A stretch of 64,000 bases of DNA from Tetradesmus obliquus (Eukaryota > Chlorophyta > Chlorophyceae > Sphaeropleales > Scenedesmaceae): the NCBI GenBank assembly GCA_030272155.1, contig CP126202.1:558001-622000 (forward strand), read 5' to 3'. Positions 1 to 12,660 of the stretch are shown here, piece by piece. How positions within the stretch are numbered: the first letter of the stretch is position 1; every line of letters begins with the position of its first letter. Below the pieces are notes generated by a model, which saw only the letters and a list, made by a program, of their open reading frames with translations, was not told the origin of the DNA and searched no databases. The position numbers were made by a program, and so were the translations under genes.

Positions 1-1956
1 AGCTTCCTTGCAACGGGCTGAATGCTGCTGCTGCCGCTGCTGCTGCTGTTGCTGGTGGGTTGCTGGCTGTACTGCTGTGAGTACAGGTCAGACCACTGCT
101 TGGCTTCATGGGCCACAAACTTGTGGCCGCATCCCTTGTGGCTGTGCGCGAACGCGAGGGTGATGCAACCTGTAGTTTATTGACGATCGCGGCAGGCAGG
201 CGCATACGTCGGAAGCGTGCAAGTGAACAGGAGCAGCAGAAGCAGCAGCAGAAGTGCCGAGTGCGTAGTGGCCACATGCATGGATTCAATCGCAACATAA
301 ATAGCAACCATGTATTTACATCAAACTAAGCATGATGAACGCGTGCGATGGCCTGTAATGTCGCCTGTGGGACTGCTGTCCTTCACAACCTTCGTTGCAA
401 ATACAGGACTCACCACTGCTTGCGAGTAATGCCAGAGCGCAAACAAAAAGCCGCAACTTTGAAATAGACATTATCATTCTCAGTTGAATTGAGCACGTCT
501 ATGATCTGACTTGTAGATGTAGATGTAAGTCAAGTGCGTATCTAGCTTGAGTTAATGTGTGTAGCTGACTGACGATCGCTTGATGTACTTGGAAGAAACC
601 TGGACTAAGGCTAGCTTATATACCGAGCGATTGCTGGCGCATGCACGCACGGAACCTCCGAAAACCGGCAGCTTCCGGCAGCACAAACCCTGGAACTAGC
701 CCGGAACCACACATCGGCAGCGTCCTTCTTCGTTGAGCTGAACAAAGAAAAATAATATGATACAGAAAAAGGTTGTTACAATATTTTGGTCAGGTTTGGA
801 TGAGTTTAAACCCGCTTGGTGTCAGCTTGGCACCGAGGTACTGGCAGCAAAGACACACAGCTGTTACGGCGTATGGGACCACGACATATAACAAAATTTG
901 TGCTAAAAGTAGTAGCTGTGTATGTAATGGAATGTATTGCTACAACGATGGCCCCGCACGCATCTTATGCCAGTGAAGTTCTGTCAGCTGCAATCCTAGC
1001 TGACGCACAGCATGCGTGCAGGGAATTAGCAAACATCTGCATGGAGCACAAGATTTGTCGTGTTCATCATGCGATTGCTATTGCACAGGACGGGCTGGTT
1101 TGTGTCAGATACCGCAGCCACTGAGTGCAGCTAGAGTCCACTGCCTCACCAGCTCAGCCTGGCAGTGCCGCCCAGGCTGCAAGTTTCTGACTTCGTCCAT
1201 GCCATGCCACACCGTGTGGCTGCACCCGTTAGGTTTGCAAACCACTAAGCATAAGGTTGCACTTTCTTGCTTGCCTTGAAGAAGCCGCGTCTGCAATGCC
1301 AGGCAGTTGCAGTGGTGAGCTGGCAAGGGTTCTGTCGTCAGCGGTTGTTGCTCCTGTGCTTGTGCTGCTGATGCCCCTGGTATGCAGGTGCAGCTGACCA
1401 GCAACGTAAGGATGTTTTCTGGGTCACCGCATGAGGTCATTCATAGTGGCAAGTCCTTTGCATAGTGGCTAGTCCTCTGCGACACCTTCATACTGCAGTG
1501 TGCCACAGCTCAGTGTCTTGCGCTCGGAAGTTTCATCATTCTTGAATTCCTTCTTACTTTCTTTTGGAGACGTATACATATACTCTTGCTTTGCGAGAAG
1601 ATCGCGAAGGCCACAGTTTGCTGACGCACTGGTGGTCAGGAGCCCGCATGTGTCCGCCTTGACTCAGCTCTTAACTTTAAACTAGGGCTGCTTTAACAGC
1701 CTCGAGCCGGGCGGGGCAGCTTGGCGGGGGCTGCAGTATGTCCGGTGAGCTTTTGATGCTGTAGCTGGCCAGCATGCGCCGTTGAGAAGGCCAAATTGTT
1801 TTATCTGTGCTTTTATATGCATGTGCGCAGTGTTATGTTTTGCCAGCACCTGTGACAGTGTATGCAGCAGCACCCTTGATAGCCATCCCGGCCACAGCAG
1901 CACTCGCCTCCCGTTCAGTTTTCTCCTGGTAACCTGCATGAACATCAACCAATCGC
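1..1956. other. Upstream intergenic region, no gene supported
   Basis: Only short overlapping open frames occur on both strands, with no recognisable domain, no convincing signal peptide and no splice-consistent chain of exons. There is a short CTG/GCTGCC run at 25-55. The final part, just before 1957, should contain the promoter and 5' UTR of the PEX13 gene, but I cannot point to a specific element. Confidence 0.4.
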
Positions 1957-3017
1957 ATGGCATCACAGCAGCTGGCCTGTGACCATGCCATGCTGCTGCC
2001 ACTGCTGACTCTGTGCCCTCTCCTGCCGTGCACTTGCCTCACGCGCCCGCACATACAACGCATCATTTTGCTGCTGCAGCACCCCCTGCAAAGCCTTGGG
2101 AACGCACTGGAGCAGCCGCAACAGCAGCAGGCAGCGACCCCGCAGCACCCAAGCCTTGGGAGCAGGCAGGCGCCTCAGCCCTCACCTCTCCTGCAAGCGC
2201 TGATGTAGCAGCAGGCAGTCAACCCACTAGACCCTGGGAGCGCCAGGGTATAACAAGCAACGGCTACGCCAGCACATCATACGGCACCAGGCCAGGCATG
2301 TACGGCGCAGCTGGTGCTGCTGGCCCGTATGGCAGCAGCACCTACGGCAGCACGTACGGCCAGCCCTATGGCAGCAGCACATACGGCAGCGGGCTGTATG
2401 GTAACACCAGCGGCATGTACGGCAGCAGTAGCTATGGCACTGGCTATGGCAGTAGCTACGGCAGCGGGTCAATGTACGGCGCCGGATCCGTGTACGGCGG
2501 CGGCGGCGGCATGTACGGCAGCACAGGCGGCATGTACGGCAGCAGCATGTATGGCGGCGGGGGCATGTATGGTGCTGGTGGGATGTACGGCAGTGGCGGC
2601 ATGTACGGAATGCGGCCAGGGCTTGGCGGTGGCATGTATGGGCAGCCAGGGTTTGGCGGCCCAGGTGGTATGGGAGGACCCTTTGACCCCAATGCGCCGC
2701 CGCCAGCGCCGCCGACAGCCTGGCAGGCAGTGCTTGCAGGAATCAATGGCGTCATGATGTTCTTCGGGCGGCTATCATTCCTAGTCGATGAGAATGCACA
2801 TGCAGTGCATTTCTTCATCTCGGCGCTGCTGCAGCTGCTGGATAGAGCGGGGTCGTTGTATGGCGAGATCGCGCGGTTCATCCTGCGAGTGATCTTCAAG
2901 CGCAAGCGGCCGCCAGGGCAGCTAGCTAAAGGGCAGCTGGCACTGCCGCCAGGTGCACCTGGCGCAGCAGATGCAGCAGCAGCAGGCAGGCTGGGTTTTT
3001 CAGGCAGGCCAGGTGCC

Positions 3018-3055
<38 letters not shown>

Positions 3056-3158
3056 GTTTGGCGCTGCGTGGTCGCCTCCTGCGCTGCCTGGCAGCAGTGT
3101 GGCTGCTGGAGATCTGCCAACTGGCGGCCACTGGGAGAACCTGTGGAGTGACAGTTAG
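1957..3158 (+). CDS. PEX13: Peroxisomal membrane import protein PEX13
   Basis: PEX13 is a peroxisomal membrane component of the docking complex that receives the import receptors PEX5 and PEX7. My model has two exons, 1957-1978 and 2080-3158, split by a 101-bp GT-AG intron. This gives 1101 nt, 366 residues, ending in TAG. The protein opens MASQQLASPPAKPWER, and the PPxKPWER motif recurs as KPWEQ and RPWER, as in plant PEX13. Residues ~75-205 are a Tyr/Gly/Ser/Met-rich tract. The conserved segment follows: WQAVLAGINGVMMFFGRLSF, then LVDENAHAVHFFISALLQLL, and a basic KRKRPP. The tail ends GGHWENLWSDS. No SH3 domain is seen, as in plant PEX13. A start inside the longer upstream frame would need GTG, so the spliced ATG start is preferred. 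The terminal part is repeated four more times downstream. Confidence 0.9.
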
Positions 3159-3178
3159 CCACATGCAGCACCACAGCA

Positions 3179-3980
3179 GCAGCAGCAGCAGCAGCAACGG
3201 CAGACGAGCTGGGGTTGTTAGGAAGGCCAGGCGCCCCAGCAGCAGCAGCAGCAGCAGGTGCAGCGTTTGGCGCTGCGTGGTCGTCTCCTGCCCTGCCCAG
3301 CAGTAGTATGGCTGCTGCTGGTGACCCGCCAACTGGTGGCCACTGGGAGAACCTGTGGGGTGACAGCTAGCAGCATGCAGCACCACAGCAGCAGCAGCGG
3401 CCAAGCTGGGCTTCCAGGCATGCTGGCTGCCCTAGCAGCAGCAGGAGGTGCAGGGTTTGGCGCTGCGTGGCCGCCTCCTGCACTGCGTGGAAGCAGTACG
3501 GCTGCTGCTCGGGTCCTGCCAACTGGCGGCCACTGGAAGCAATCGTAGGGTGACAGCGAGCAGCATGCGGCGCAGCAACAACAGCAGCAGCAAAAGTAGC
3601 AGGCAAGCTGGGGTTACCTGTGCAGGCTGGGCGTTTTAGCAGCAGCAGCAGCATTGGCAGCTGGAGCAGGGTTTGGCACGTTGTTGCCTCCTGCACTCCC
3701 TGGCATCAGTGTGGCTGCTGCTGGGGACCTACCCAGGTCACTGGGAGAACTTATTGGCCAACAGCTAGCACTCTGCGGCGCAATAGCAGCAGCAGCCGCA
3801 AGCTGTGTTACCTATGCAAGCCAAGCGTGCCAACAGCAGCCGCAACATTAGTAGCTGACGCAGGGTTTGGTGCTGCATGGCCGCTTCCTCTGCTGCCTGG
3901 CAGTGGTATGGGCTGGGGCCAATTGCCGGCCACTGGGAGATTATGCAGGGTGAACAACGAGCATCATGCAGCGCAGTAGT
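3179..3980 (+). repeat. Four decayed tandem copies of the PEX13 3' end
   Basis: The segment coding for the PEX13 tail (Ala run, FGAAW, PPALPGSS, GGHWENLW, stop) occurs again four times. The common core GTTTGGCGCTGCGTGG starts near 3056 (real gene) and then near 3265, 3455, 3670 and 3865, a period of about 190-215 bp. The copies have substitutions, shifted frames and differing stop positions. They lie after the stop codon and so would be 3' UTR or intergenic. Confidence 0.85.
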
Positions 3981-5904
3981 AGGCCACTGGTTCAAGCTGT
4001 TGGTGGTTGGGTTTGCACGCTTGTACACGCTTGGCTGCTGCATTCTGGTGTGTCTGCTGGTGTGTGTGGTGGCATTTGGCAGCTTGGTTGTTGTGGTTCA
4101 CGCTATCTAGGGTTGAAGTTGCAGCAACCTGGCAACTTGGCCTGTCTGTAGTTGCTATTTCAACAAGGTTGTGTTCCACTGCTAGCTGTGTATGCTGTTG
4201 TTTTCTGCCTGCTGAGATGTGGGTTGCAGATAGGCACTTGATTGTTCTTGGCTTGGCAATGCAGTGGGCGTTTACTGTGTCTGTGAATGCAATCTCGCCA
4301 CAGCATTTGTTATGGTGTGCATGGCATGCCATGCAGTTATGTGCATTTGCTGCAGTGCTTGTAGCATAGGTTTGGGCTCGGCTATTAGGTAGCTTGTACT
4401 TGTACCTTGTATGGGTAGTGATATCGCAGTTATGTCGGACATGATGTGGTGTTTGGTTGACATGGTGGGTGACCACTGTGCTGTGTTCAGCCGGAAACAT
4501 CATGGCCCTCGAGGACACACGTTGGCGCCGCGCACAGAGGCTCTGTGCAGGTTGTTGGTCGGTGTCCGGCAGGACACCACGTTCTGTGATTGTTTGTGCG
4601 TGCAATTGGTATGCAGCTCTCGCATAGGAGACGCATATTTGCATACACTGTTGCACCTGACGCAGCTGCATGCATAACATGCTGGTGACCGGCTGAATCA
4701 CCATCAGTCCTTGCTGCCACTGGCATTTGTCATGTTCTGCTTGGTTTTGTAATCACTGTACACACTTTCCTGCAAACAGCCACACGCCTGCACATCACAC
4801 ACTTTCCTGCAAACAGCCACATGCCTTCAACCGTAGGCAACAACCCTCGGTGTATTCTGTGTCCTGAGAGTGTCTCCACACAAACACCCCTAGCGTCTTC
4901 AACATGTCCGCACACCATGCTCACACCTTCTACTAGATGATGCATGACTTCAAGCAAAGACCAGCTTTTCACAGTAAACCCATCTGCAAACCATCATTAT
5001 GCAGCCCCAGTTGCAACTGCAACAGAAGGGTACCAGGCCGCAGAGTGCAGTTGATGGGCGCTCCTATCTCCTTTGCAAGTCTGCAAGTTTGCAGGCGAGG
5101 AGCTATATGACGGACCCACATGTAACTTTCCCCTCCCACAACGTATTCAAGGCAAATGCAGATTGGCCAATCATAGCCCTCAATATCTGCACCACGCTCA
5201 ATGTCATAAAAACCCAAACGGAGCACCTCTTGCGATGGCATGCACAATTTGGCAGCAGGTACACTACACAGTGTACTTGCATGCAGGGTGAGCCTCAGCT
5301 GCATGCATTTCGCCTGATAAAACACGCGCAAGCACATCGTGCTTCAATAGCATGTGCTGTGTGACACGTGAGTGATCAAGCAGCTAGATCAGTACTGATA
5401 CTGCATGCACCAACTTATGTGCAAGAGCAGCGCTGCGTCATGGCAAGGACGGAGTGTGAGAGGTGCATAGTGTGCCGTGGTACACCATCTTCAGATGCAT
5501 GGTGTAGTGGCCATAACGGCTGAGTGAAATGAACAGATGCACTGTGTGACGGGGGGCTGCTGCACAGCGTTGCTATTGCTAATGCTAATGCAGATTGCAT
5601 TTGTCTTCTGCACACAACCTGTGACAAGCATATGCCCAACGCAAGGGCTCATGAGCATGCACCACGATATGCGACATACCATAGCGACGTGAATCAAGTT
5701 CGCTACAAAAGCATCAAGGTTGAGTATGTAGTCCAAATTTCCCATGGGGAATGTTGAAGGCAGCACCTCAGAACTGTTATTGTGCGGTGCTGCCGCGTCG
5801 TGTAGATCTACCATTGCTGGTCACTGAATGCTTTGGCATGCGATGTAGCACAGTGCTACAGAATCTGCTGGAGGGAAGAACGTTGCCTGGAAAACAGCCC
5901 GCGC
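3981..5904. other. Intergenic, no gene supported
   Basis: No frame here shows a domain or a splice-consistent exon chain. One perfect 24-nt direct repeat is present at 4761-4784 and 4798-4821, separated by 13 nt. The region lies between the 3' ends of PEX13 (+) and the protease-RCC1 gene (-), so the two genes are convergent. Confidence 0.4.
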
Positions 5905-8900
5905 TCAAGCACACAAACCCGGCATGGATGTAGGTGAGGTGACAGCGCGTTCATCCTCCTCCCACTGTTTGAAACCCAACTTGCCACCCAGATTGTCGCC
6001 CCAGCACATCACTTGCTGATCTGCCGAGGCTGCACACGTTGCATACTCGCCAGCATACAGGGCCGTCACATTCCTGAGCCCTTTGACCAGCAGTGGTGTG
6101 GCGCTGCCTTGATGCATCCCAAATGTCCCACTGGTGTAACCTTGCCCTAGCTGCCCGGCAAAATTGGCTCCCCAGCAGTACACCTGCCCACCAGTGTCCG
6201 CTGCCACCCGCACTAGAGCACAGCCATGCCATATGCCTAGCGCAACATCCGAAACGTCACCTGGAGGGAGAGGCACCTCCCACGGCTCCCAGTCATTGTT
6301 AGAAAGCAGCGGGTCAGCGCCATACTGCCCCCAACACCATAGTGATGCGACTGGTTTTGTGTCTCCTCGCCCGCTCGTGGCGGGGCGCACAACACTGCAC
6401 ACGACGTTCCCATCCTTACTCAACGACCAGCAGCCAGGGTCAACTCTTGTCAATGTTGGGTCACGTGTCATGCCCCCCCAACATTGTATAGACCCATCTA
6501 CACGCGACCCGCATATGGTCGACTGGGCCACAGCAACATGAGTCACCACTGCTGTGAGGTTGACGTCGGTAGCTCTTCTGTCAAATATGGCGGGCCTGAC
6601 CCCCCTGTCCCACCAACACTGCATAGCGGAAGCCGAGCTTCCGGCTTCGGCCTCATACAACACACACGCGCGGATATAGCTCACAACCAACTGTATGATG
6701 CGTGGCGATTGCCTCAGGTCTTGAACAGCCACCGGCACTACCGAGTTGCTCCTCCTCCCGTTGCCGAGCTGCGCCTCATGCCCGTTGCCCATGCAGTACA
6801 CCTTGTTGCCCTCTGAAGGAGGTGCCAGCACGCACGTGTAGCAAAAGCCAGCTCCCAAGTCGCTGACAGGCATGCCAGCAAGGGCAGTTGCAGGTGCAAG
6901 TGTCAAGCGTTGTTCGAGTCCTCTGGGGCCATCTGGGCCAAGCCCCATCGCACCATCATCGTTGTATCCTGCACACTCTACGCTGCCGTCATTCAACAGC
7001 ACACAGGTATGGCCGCTGCCAAAAGCTACCTGCTTGGCGCAGCGCTTGCAGGCTGGGTCGCCTACAGCCTCCAATGCTTCCTGGCTGCATCCACCTGCAG
7101 TGTAGCGACAACAGCAGCAATAGCTGAAGTTGGGGTAGCAACTGCGGCATTACCACCATGCACACACAGCACGTGCCCCTTCAGTGACATCCAACAAACA
7201 CGTGATGGCAGCATTTGAGCAGTTGTTGCCTGCTGGCTGGTACCTGCTGCGACATTTGCTCACTGGCTCTTGACTTGCCTGCTGGACAACACAAAGTGAT
7301 GACAACTGCAATGCAAGTCACCAGAACTTAACCCAGCTTTGGCTGAACGAAGAAAGAACATCTATCACAGCGTGATATACTCTGGTCATCAGCTGGTGTA
7401 GTGGCTGTGTCTGCCACTTCTGTGTACTCACTGGGACCCGGAGATGGTGGCGGGCTGGGCTGCTGCGGCGAAGCGGGAGACGGAGATGGCGCGCCTGGTG
7501 GATCTGGGCTAGGCGGTGGCGAAGTGCGTGGAGGCGACGGCGACAGAACAGGACGAGGGCTAGGCGATGGCATTGGCGGCGGCACCACTGCCTTCAGCAG
7601 CTGAGCCACCTCCCCGCAAAGCCTGAACGGTCCTGTGCCAACAGATGAGAGCTTCCTTCCAGAAGTATGTGCCTTTGAAGGCAGGTTGGAGGCCACCAGC
7701 TCTGCCAAAATGTCAGCCCTTTCAAGGTCATCCCGACGTATGATGTGACAGCCAGAGTGGCAAGGTCATCTGCTAGCTTCACAAGCCGCAGTGGCTGCTT
7801 AGGGTTGTACAACACACAGCCAGGTGCAGTGGTATCGTACACGTATGATGCCTGCTGGAGCCGCTGCTTGACTTGTGAGGTGCTGGCTGCAAAGTTTGCC
7901 GTGGTAAACTGCACTGCAAAGGTGTAGTCGGGCTGCATGATGTAGCCAGATGCATATGCCATTTTGAATGTGCCGTTGATGCCCCATTTGGTGGACCAGT
8001 TGCATGTCGTCGCATCACACACAGAGCATCTTAGGCATTCAGGATGCAAAACCAAGCGCATTGCTTGCCAGGCAAGTAGACCAGCTCTGCAGCCTGCATA
8101 CTGCTAATAGGAGTACTGATCGAGCATTTCAACCAGACAAATGCGCTGGGTTGTGAAGTTGCAAGCACATTTGCCACATGCCGAAATGGACACTGCACTT
8201 CTTTGCCGCCTGCAGCCGTGTTGATATACTTGTGTGCGTCTCTGCTGTCACCAAGAATGGCCCCGGTTCAAGACTGCCCCCCCACAAATGCAGCAGGAAC
8301 ATAACCCAGTGAAGTCGGATGTGACAATGAACAAATGAATCATGTGTGCAGACGTGTTGATTGGTTCCAAATGCACTGCAGCAGCTGGTGCCGCATGTGT
8401 CGCAATCTTCCAGCTGGTGCCTGCCGCAGCAACTGCCGTGACGGCCGCCCACCTGTTCTTGCAGAGCCAGTAGCCGTCGCTGCTGCTGCGCGGGTCGTCC
8501 CACCAGCCGTAGCAGAACACCGCGTGCATCACCCCCTCAGTGCCAGGCTGAAGCTCGTTCATAGCCAAAAACACGCCTTGCTTATAGCCTGTAAACCGCT
8601 CGAAATCAGCCCAAGGCAGTGCCATGGATGTTATGACGCCACCTGTGAGCATGATCTGCTCCTTCACTTTGGCCATAGGCTTCAGCGCGTTGCCATTGTA
8701 TGCTGCAGACAGCTTTCCACCTGCGGAGAAGAGGGCAGACAGCGGCAGCTGTTTGATGTTTCAAACAACTGGATCCAGCATCTCCGAAGATGCTTACAGC
8801 TTTTCAGCATCATTGAATGCAAAGCTGCTGGAGAGAATCAGCGCTGAGCGCTGCAACCGCCTGCATTCAGTCACCAGGCAACAACGTGGCGACACTCGCG

Positions 8901-10214
8901 CACCGCGCATCTGTCAGTGTTCACAGCTGCCACAACTGTGGCCTTGCGTGCTACTAGCGCACTCATGAGTCGTCTCTACTAGCAAACGTGCCTACTAGCA
9001 AACGTGCTTGTCCCCTCATGAGTCGTGGCCTGTCTGCTAGTAGAGATGCGCTGATCAGCGCTGCAATTGCCTGCCCTCACTCACCCCGCGGCAGCACGTC
9101 TATACCCGCGCACCACCCATCTGTCACGCAATAGCAGCCTCGTCGCCACTGGGACTGTAGTCCAAGCAGTCGCGCGACGTCCACTTTGCCACTCCTCCCT
9201 GATTTACCCATTGCACCGCTTCATCATATGATGCGCCATGCCACAACTGACACGGGGATACAATCTGCGTGCAAACAAACGAAAATGAAGTGGCCACCGC
9301 CAGATAGTCAAAACACTTGATCAATCATATCTGCATGCTCAGCACAGCACACTGCAAACTGAGGATATTTTTGCAGAGCGCCAACAGCCAGCGATGCTAT
9401 CGAATGCAAACTGCATGCTCACCACAGCACACTGCACATTGTCATTGCTGTGCTGCATGTCGTGCATTTGACGTATGTTGCTGCTTTGCACAATAGGACT
9501 CTGCCATTAGAAGCTGCTCGCCCAAGAAACACAGCCTTACTTGCAGAAGCTCAAGTCCTGCTCTGATAGGTTCAACTTCTGCCAGCTTTGCTGCTTGTAC
9601 ACATTTATGGCAGCCTCCGCAGCAGCAGTCATTGCAAATCCCACGCACGACAAGCAGGTGCCCTGAGTCTGCACACAGCAGCGGAGAAGCAAACAGCTGC
9701 GGTGATGCAGGCAGCTGCGATAATGCAGACAGCTGCGGTGATGCAAACAGCTGCGGTGATGCAACCAATTGTGGGTTGTGCCGTGCTTCTTAGGCTCTGA
9801 TCAGAGCAAGGCATTGCGCATGCAGATGGACATTGTTCCCCTGGTCCAATGTTGCAGCCAGTTGCGTCATCAACAGAGCCGCATTTGCTGCTGCTGCAGC
9901 TGCGCACTAGGGCCTACACTAACCTGTGCAGGGCTGATGAAGGCATTGCGTCCAGGCGTGTCTGCTGTGTTGTTTGATGAGTAGGCCGAGGGAGTCAGCG
10001 CCAACAGCAACACGTCAACACAGTCCAGGTCTGTGATGTCTTTCACGCCGCATGCTGCCTGTGCAATCTGTGTTAGGCTCAACCCAGCACCCAGATTGCC
10101 AAGTAAGTCCCGCTTGTTCCTGCTAATGCGGTAGTTGCGCCGGGTGGCATTGGGAGCAGCTCCCAGCCCCTTGCCTTTGTACTGCAGACCAGTTGAATAG
10201 CTGCAAGGCAGCAA
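5905..10214 (-). CDS. Papain-like cysteine protease fused to Pro-rich linker and RCC1 repeats (5' end incomplete)
   Basis: Predicted secreted C1A peptidase. Exons I can support, in gene order: ~10200-9924; 9668-9541 with the active-site motif QGTCLSCVGFA and LSEQDLSFC; 9264-9128 (HGASYDEAVQWVNQGG); 8720-8453 (GGVITSM, catalytic His in MHAVFCYGW, Asn in YWLCKN); 8029-7432 (WSTKWGINGTFKMAY, GPFRLCG, then a SPPPSP-type linker); 7094-5905. The last intron is phase-consistent (A+GT restores Ser). The last exon codes ~390 residues of RCC1 propeller repeats of the form HTCVLLNDGSVECAGYN and VYCWGANFAGQLGQG, ending in TGA. Val replaces the usual Trp after the catalytic Cys, as in other algal members I know. 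Problems: the joins after 9541 and around 8453/8029 are not certain, the signal peptide exon is not found, and the 8029-7432 exon holds a frameshift near 7740. The protease part and the RCC1 part could alternatively be two genes. Confidence 0.7.
8835..9125 (-). repeat. Two ~80-bp direct copies within a protease intron
   Basis: The stretch around 8835-8915 (AGCGCTGCAAC...CCCATCTGTCA type) is repeated with divergence at about 9047-9125, next to the 3' edge of the exon 9264-9128. Between them is a shorter duplicate, CTACTAGCAAACGTGC, twice near 8979-9006. This is the same exon-edge duplication pattern seen in the other genes. Confidence 0.6.
9689..9766 (-). repeat. 18-bp minisatellite before the active-site exon
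   Basis: Four consecutive 18-bp units of the type GCAAACAGCTGCGGTGAT run from 9689 to 9760, followed by a partial unit. They lie inside the intron, directly upstream (in gene direction) of the acceptor of the exon carrying the protease active-site Cys. Confidence 0.85.
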
Positions 10215-12283
10215 CCGGAATAGCCCTGTTCAACTTTCGGTGGAAACTGCTGCCAGCATGCATATGCTCTCGCCCTGTAAAAGGCGGCTCAGGCGAGGCT
10301 GCGCAGGACAGGGGCCAATAATTGATACAGAGTGCATTCCTGCTGCTGTACAGCAGCAATACATGTATGCTGCGGCCACTTATATGCAGCACGCAGGTGA
10401 TCATGCTGATGGCATGTGCTGCTCACCCAGGTGCCACCCGCTGCAGCTGGCTCCGTGGTACGTCTGCACAATGTCAAAGTAACACAGCACCGCCCGTAAA
10501 GTGCAGGCTTGCATGCAACGTCCAGAATCTGTGTTGAACCACAGTTGTTTGCAGACCCTCAAGCATTGCATTTCACTAGCTGCTGCTGTTTTGCGAAAGG
10601 CTCACCCGTGTGTTTGCCTGCTGAAAGCACCAGTTCAATCAACACCACAATTGGCATGTTGTGTGCCACCCGCTTGCCTGCTGCTGTTGAGGTGTAACCA
10701 CGCCTTCCAGCACGCAAGGTGCCACCAGCATCACCACGGTGCGGCAATGCTGCTGGTGACGCTAGGCGATGCGTCTAGTGTCACCGGGTAGTGCTGCTGG
10801 TGTTGACTGATGAGCAGTAGATTCACCACAGCAGTGCTTGCCTACATGTCGCAGCAGCTGCTGCAGCCAGCTGCTAAATACAAGCAGGCAGGCGCTGCAA
10901 TTCAGCCGTTGTGTGCTGCAGTCCACCGAGTGACTCACCATGCAGATGAATGGAAGCAGCTGATAGGCCTACCAACAGCGCTATGCCTGCAAAAAGATTG
11001 GGCGCCGCAGACATGCATTTGCAGGAGGTGCTGACAGCGGCAACGCTAGCCTGCGTAAAACTTGATGTGTGACACATTACCGGAGTTGCATAACTGCACT
11101 GCATAGCTGCAGCAGCAGGCAGACTTTGGCACTGGAACACGTACTTTACCAATGACTTGAATGCATAGAGAGCTCGTGGGTTACTGCCTTGATGATATGT
11201 TTGCATTTGGAGCGACCCAGTTGCTGTGCTGCTGCACAACCAGAAGTAGCAGCCAAGAAGCAGCAGAGGCACTAGTAGTGTAAAGCAGCGTGCAGAAACA
11301 GACTTACTCAGCGCCCTTGTACGTGTCCACGTCATGCAGGCTCCTGAGCTGTGCCGTGAGGCAGTCCGAAAGGCGGAACTTGCTTCGTTGTGCACTGCAC
11401 AGTGCAGCAACAGCAGCAGCTGCTTGCGTGTGGGCACAGCACCGTGATCACACCGGCTCGTGATTAGCTTACGATTTCGACTGTATTAACAATTTCTTCA
11501 GCGGGTTGCTCACAACGAAAGTCACGCTAATCACCGCGTCGCGGCGTGTCGGAGATTGCACAGAGAGTCCACTCTGAGAAAAAATATACACCAGTAATAT
11601 ATCAAAAGACGGTATAAGTAGTCAAAGGTCATGGGTTGAATGATCAGCATGCATCTCGGCGTGGAAGCCTGGAGGTTTCGGCATGGGAGCAAACCACAAG
11701 CCCAGGTCTGGCCATGACATGGTCAGGTGGGGCGGTGGCACACACTGTGTTTCTTGTTTGACCAATGAGGCTTCTAAAGCAATCAGATGAACCATAAACT
11801 GTCCACAAGCCGTCCAGTTCATCAGATAGCACTGCGATGCTGATACAGACGCTGATACAGACCCTGATACAGACCCATCAGCTTCAAGCAACTTGCACTG
11901 CAATTGAATTGCGTGCCTGGCGTGCCTGGCCCAGGAAGCTGCAACAGCTCTACTGCACAGGCAGGTTATGCCGCAACCAGATGAGCACATGGCGAGCAAG
12001 CCTTGCTCTGGCACTGAGTGCCAGGAAACCTGTGAATAACTCGCCTGCCAGGTAGTACCTAGGTACTGAGGCCTCAGCATGCAGCATCCTAATCATATCG
12101 CCAAAAAAATCAATGCACCCGTCAAACAGAAGACAGAAGTAAAGAAGGCTGCGCAGCAGATCACAGGCAAAGCAAATGGGGCACATCCTATCACGGCCTG
12201 ATGTCATAGCACACCAAACCAGACGTGACACAGGCCCTGAATTGCAAGCATCGGGTGCGTGCAACGGCAGCGCAGCCCATCAA
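10215..12283. other. Region with possible upstream protease exons, otherwise unassigned
   Basis: The missing first exons of the protease gene should lie here on the minus strand. One coding-like stretch is 11395-11313, which reads in one frame as ...KFRLSDCLTAQL and RSLHDVDTYKGAE, between a CTGTGCAG acceptor and a GTAAGT donor. I cannot link it to the protease with confidence. A minus-strand open frame at 11622-12080 has no recognisable domain and may be the 3' UTR of the RING gene. Three 12-bp units GCTGATACAGAC lie at 11839-11874. Confidence 0.35.
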
Positions 12284-12628
12284 TCAATCAGTCAGCGTCA
12301 CCACTTCCTGCACTTTGTGCCTGCACATGGGGCACTCACTGCCAGGATCATACATGCTTGCACAGCCGCTGCACAGGCACAGGTGCATCAGCCCACCATG
12401 CAGCAGCCCCACCTCCCGCACACCCTCCCAGCACACCACACATAGCACCTCAGCGCCATCATCACTGTCAGCATCACTGCCGTGTCCGCCTGCTGCTGCT
12501 GCTGCTACATCAAAGGCGCCCGCAGGTGCAGCAGCAAGCGGCAGCACGCCTGTTGCTGTTGCTGCTGCCGCCGTTCGAAGTTCCGCAAACGCACGGTGTG
12601 GTGGCAGTACAAAGCCTGACGGCTGTTG

Positions 12629-12660
<32 letters not shown>

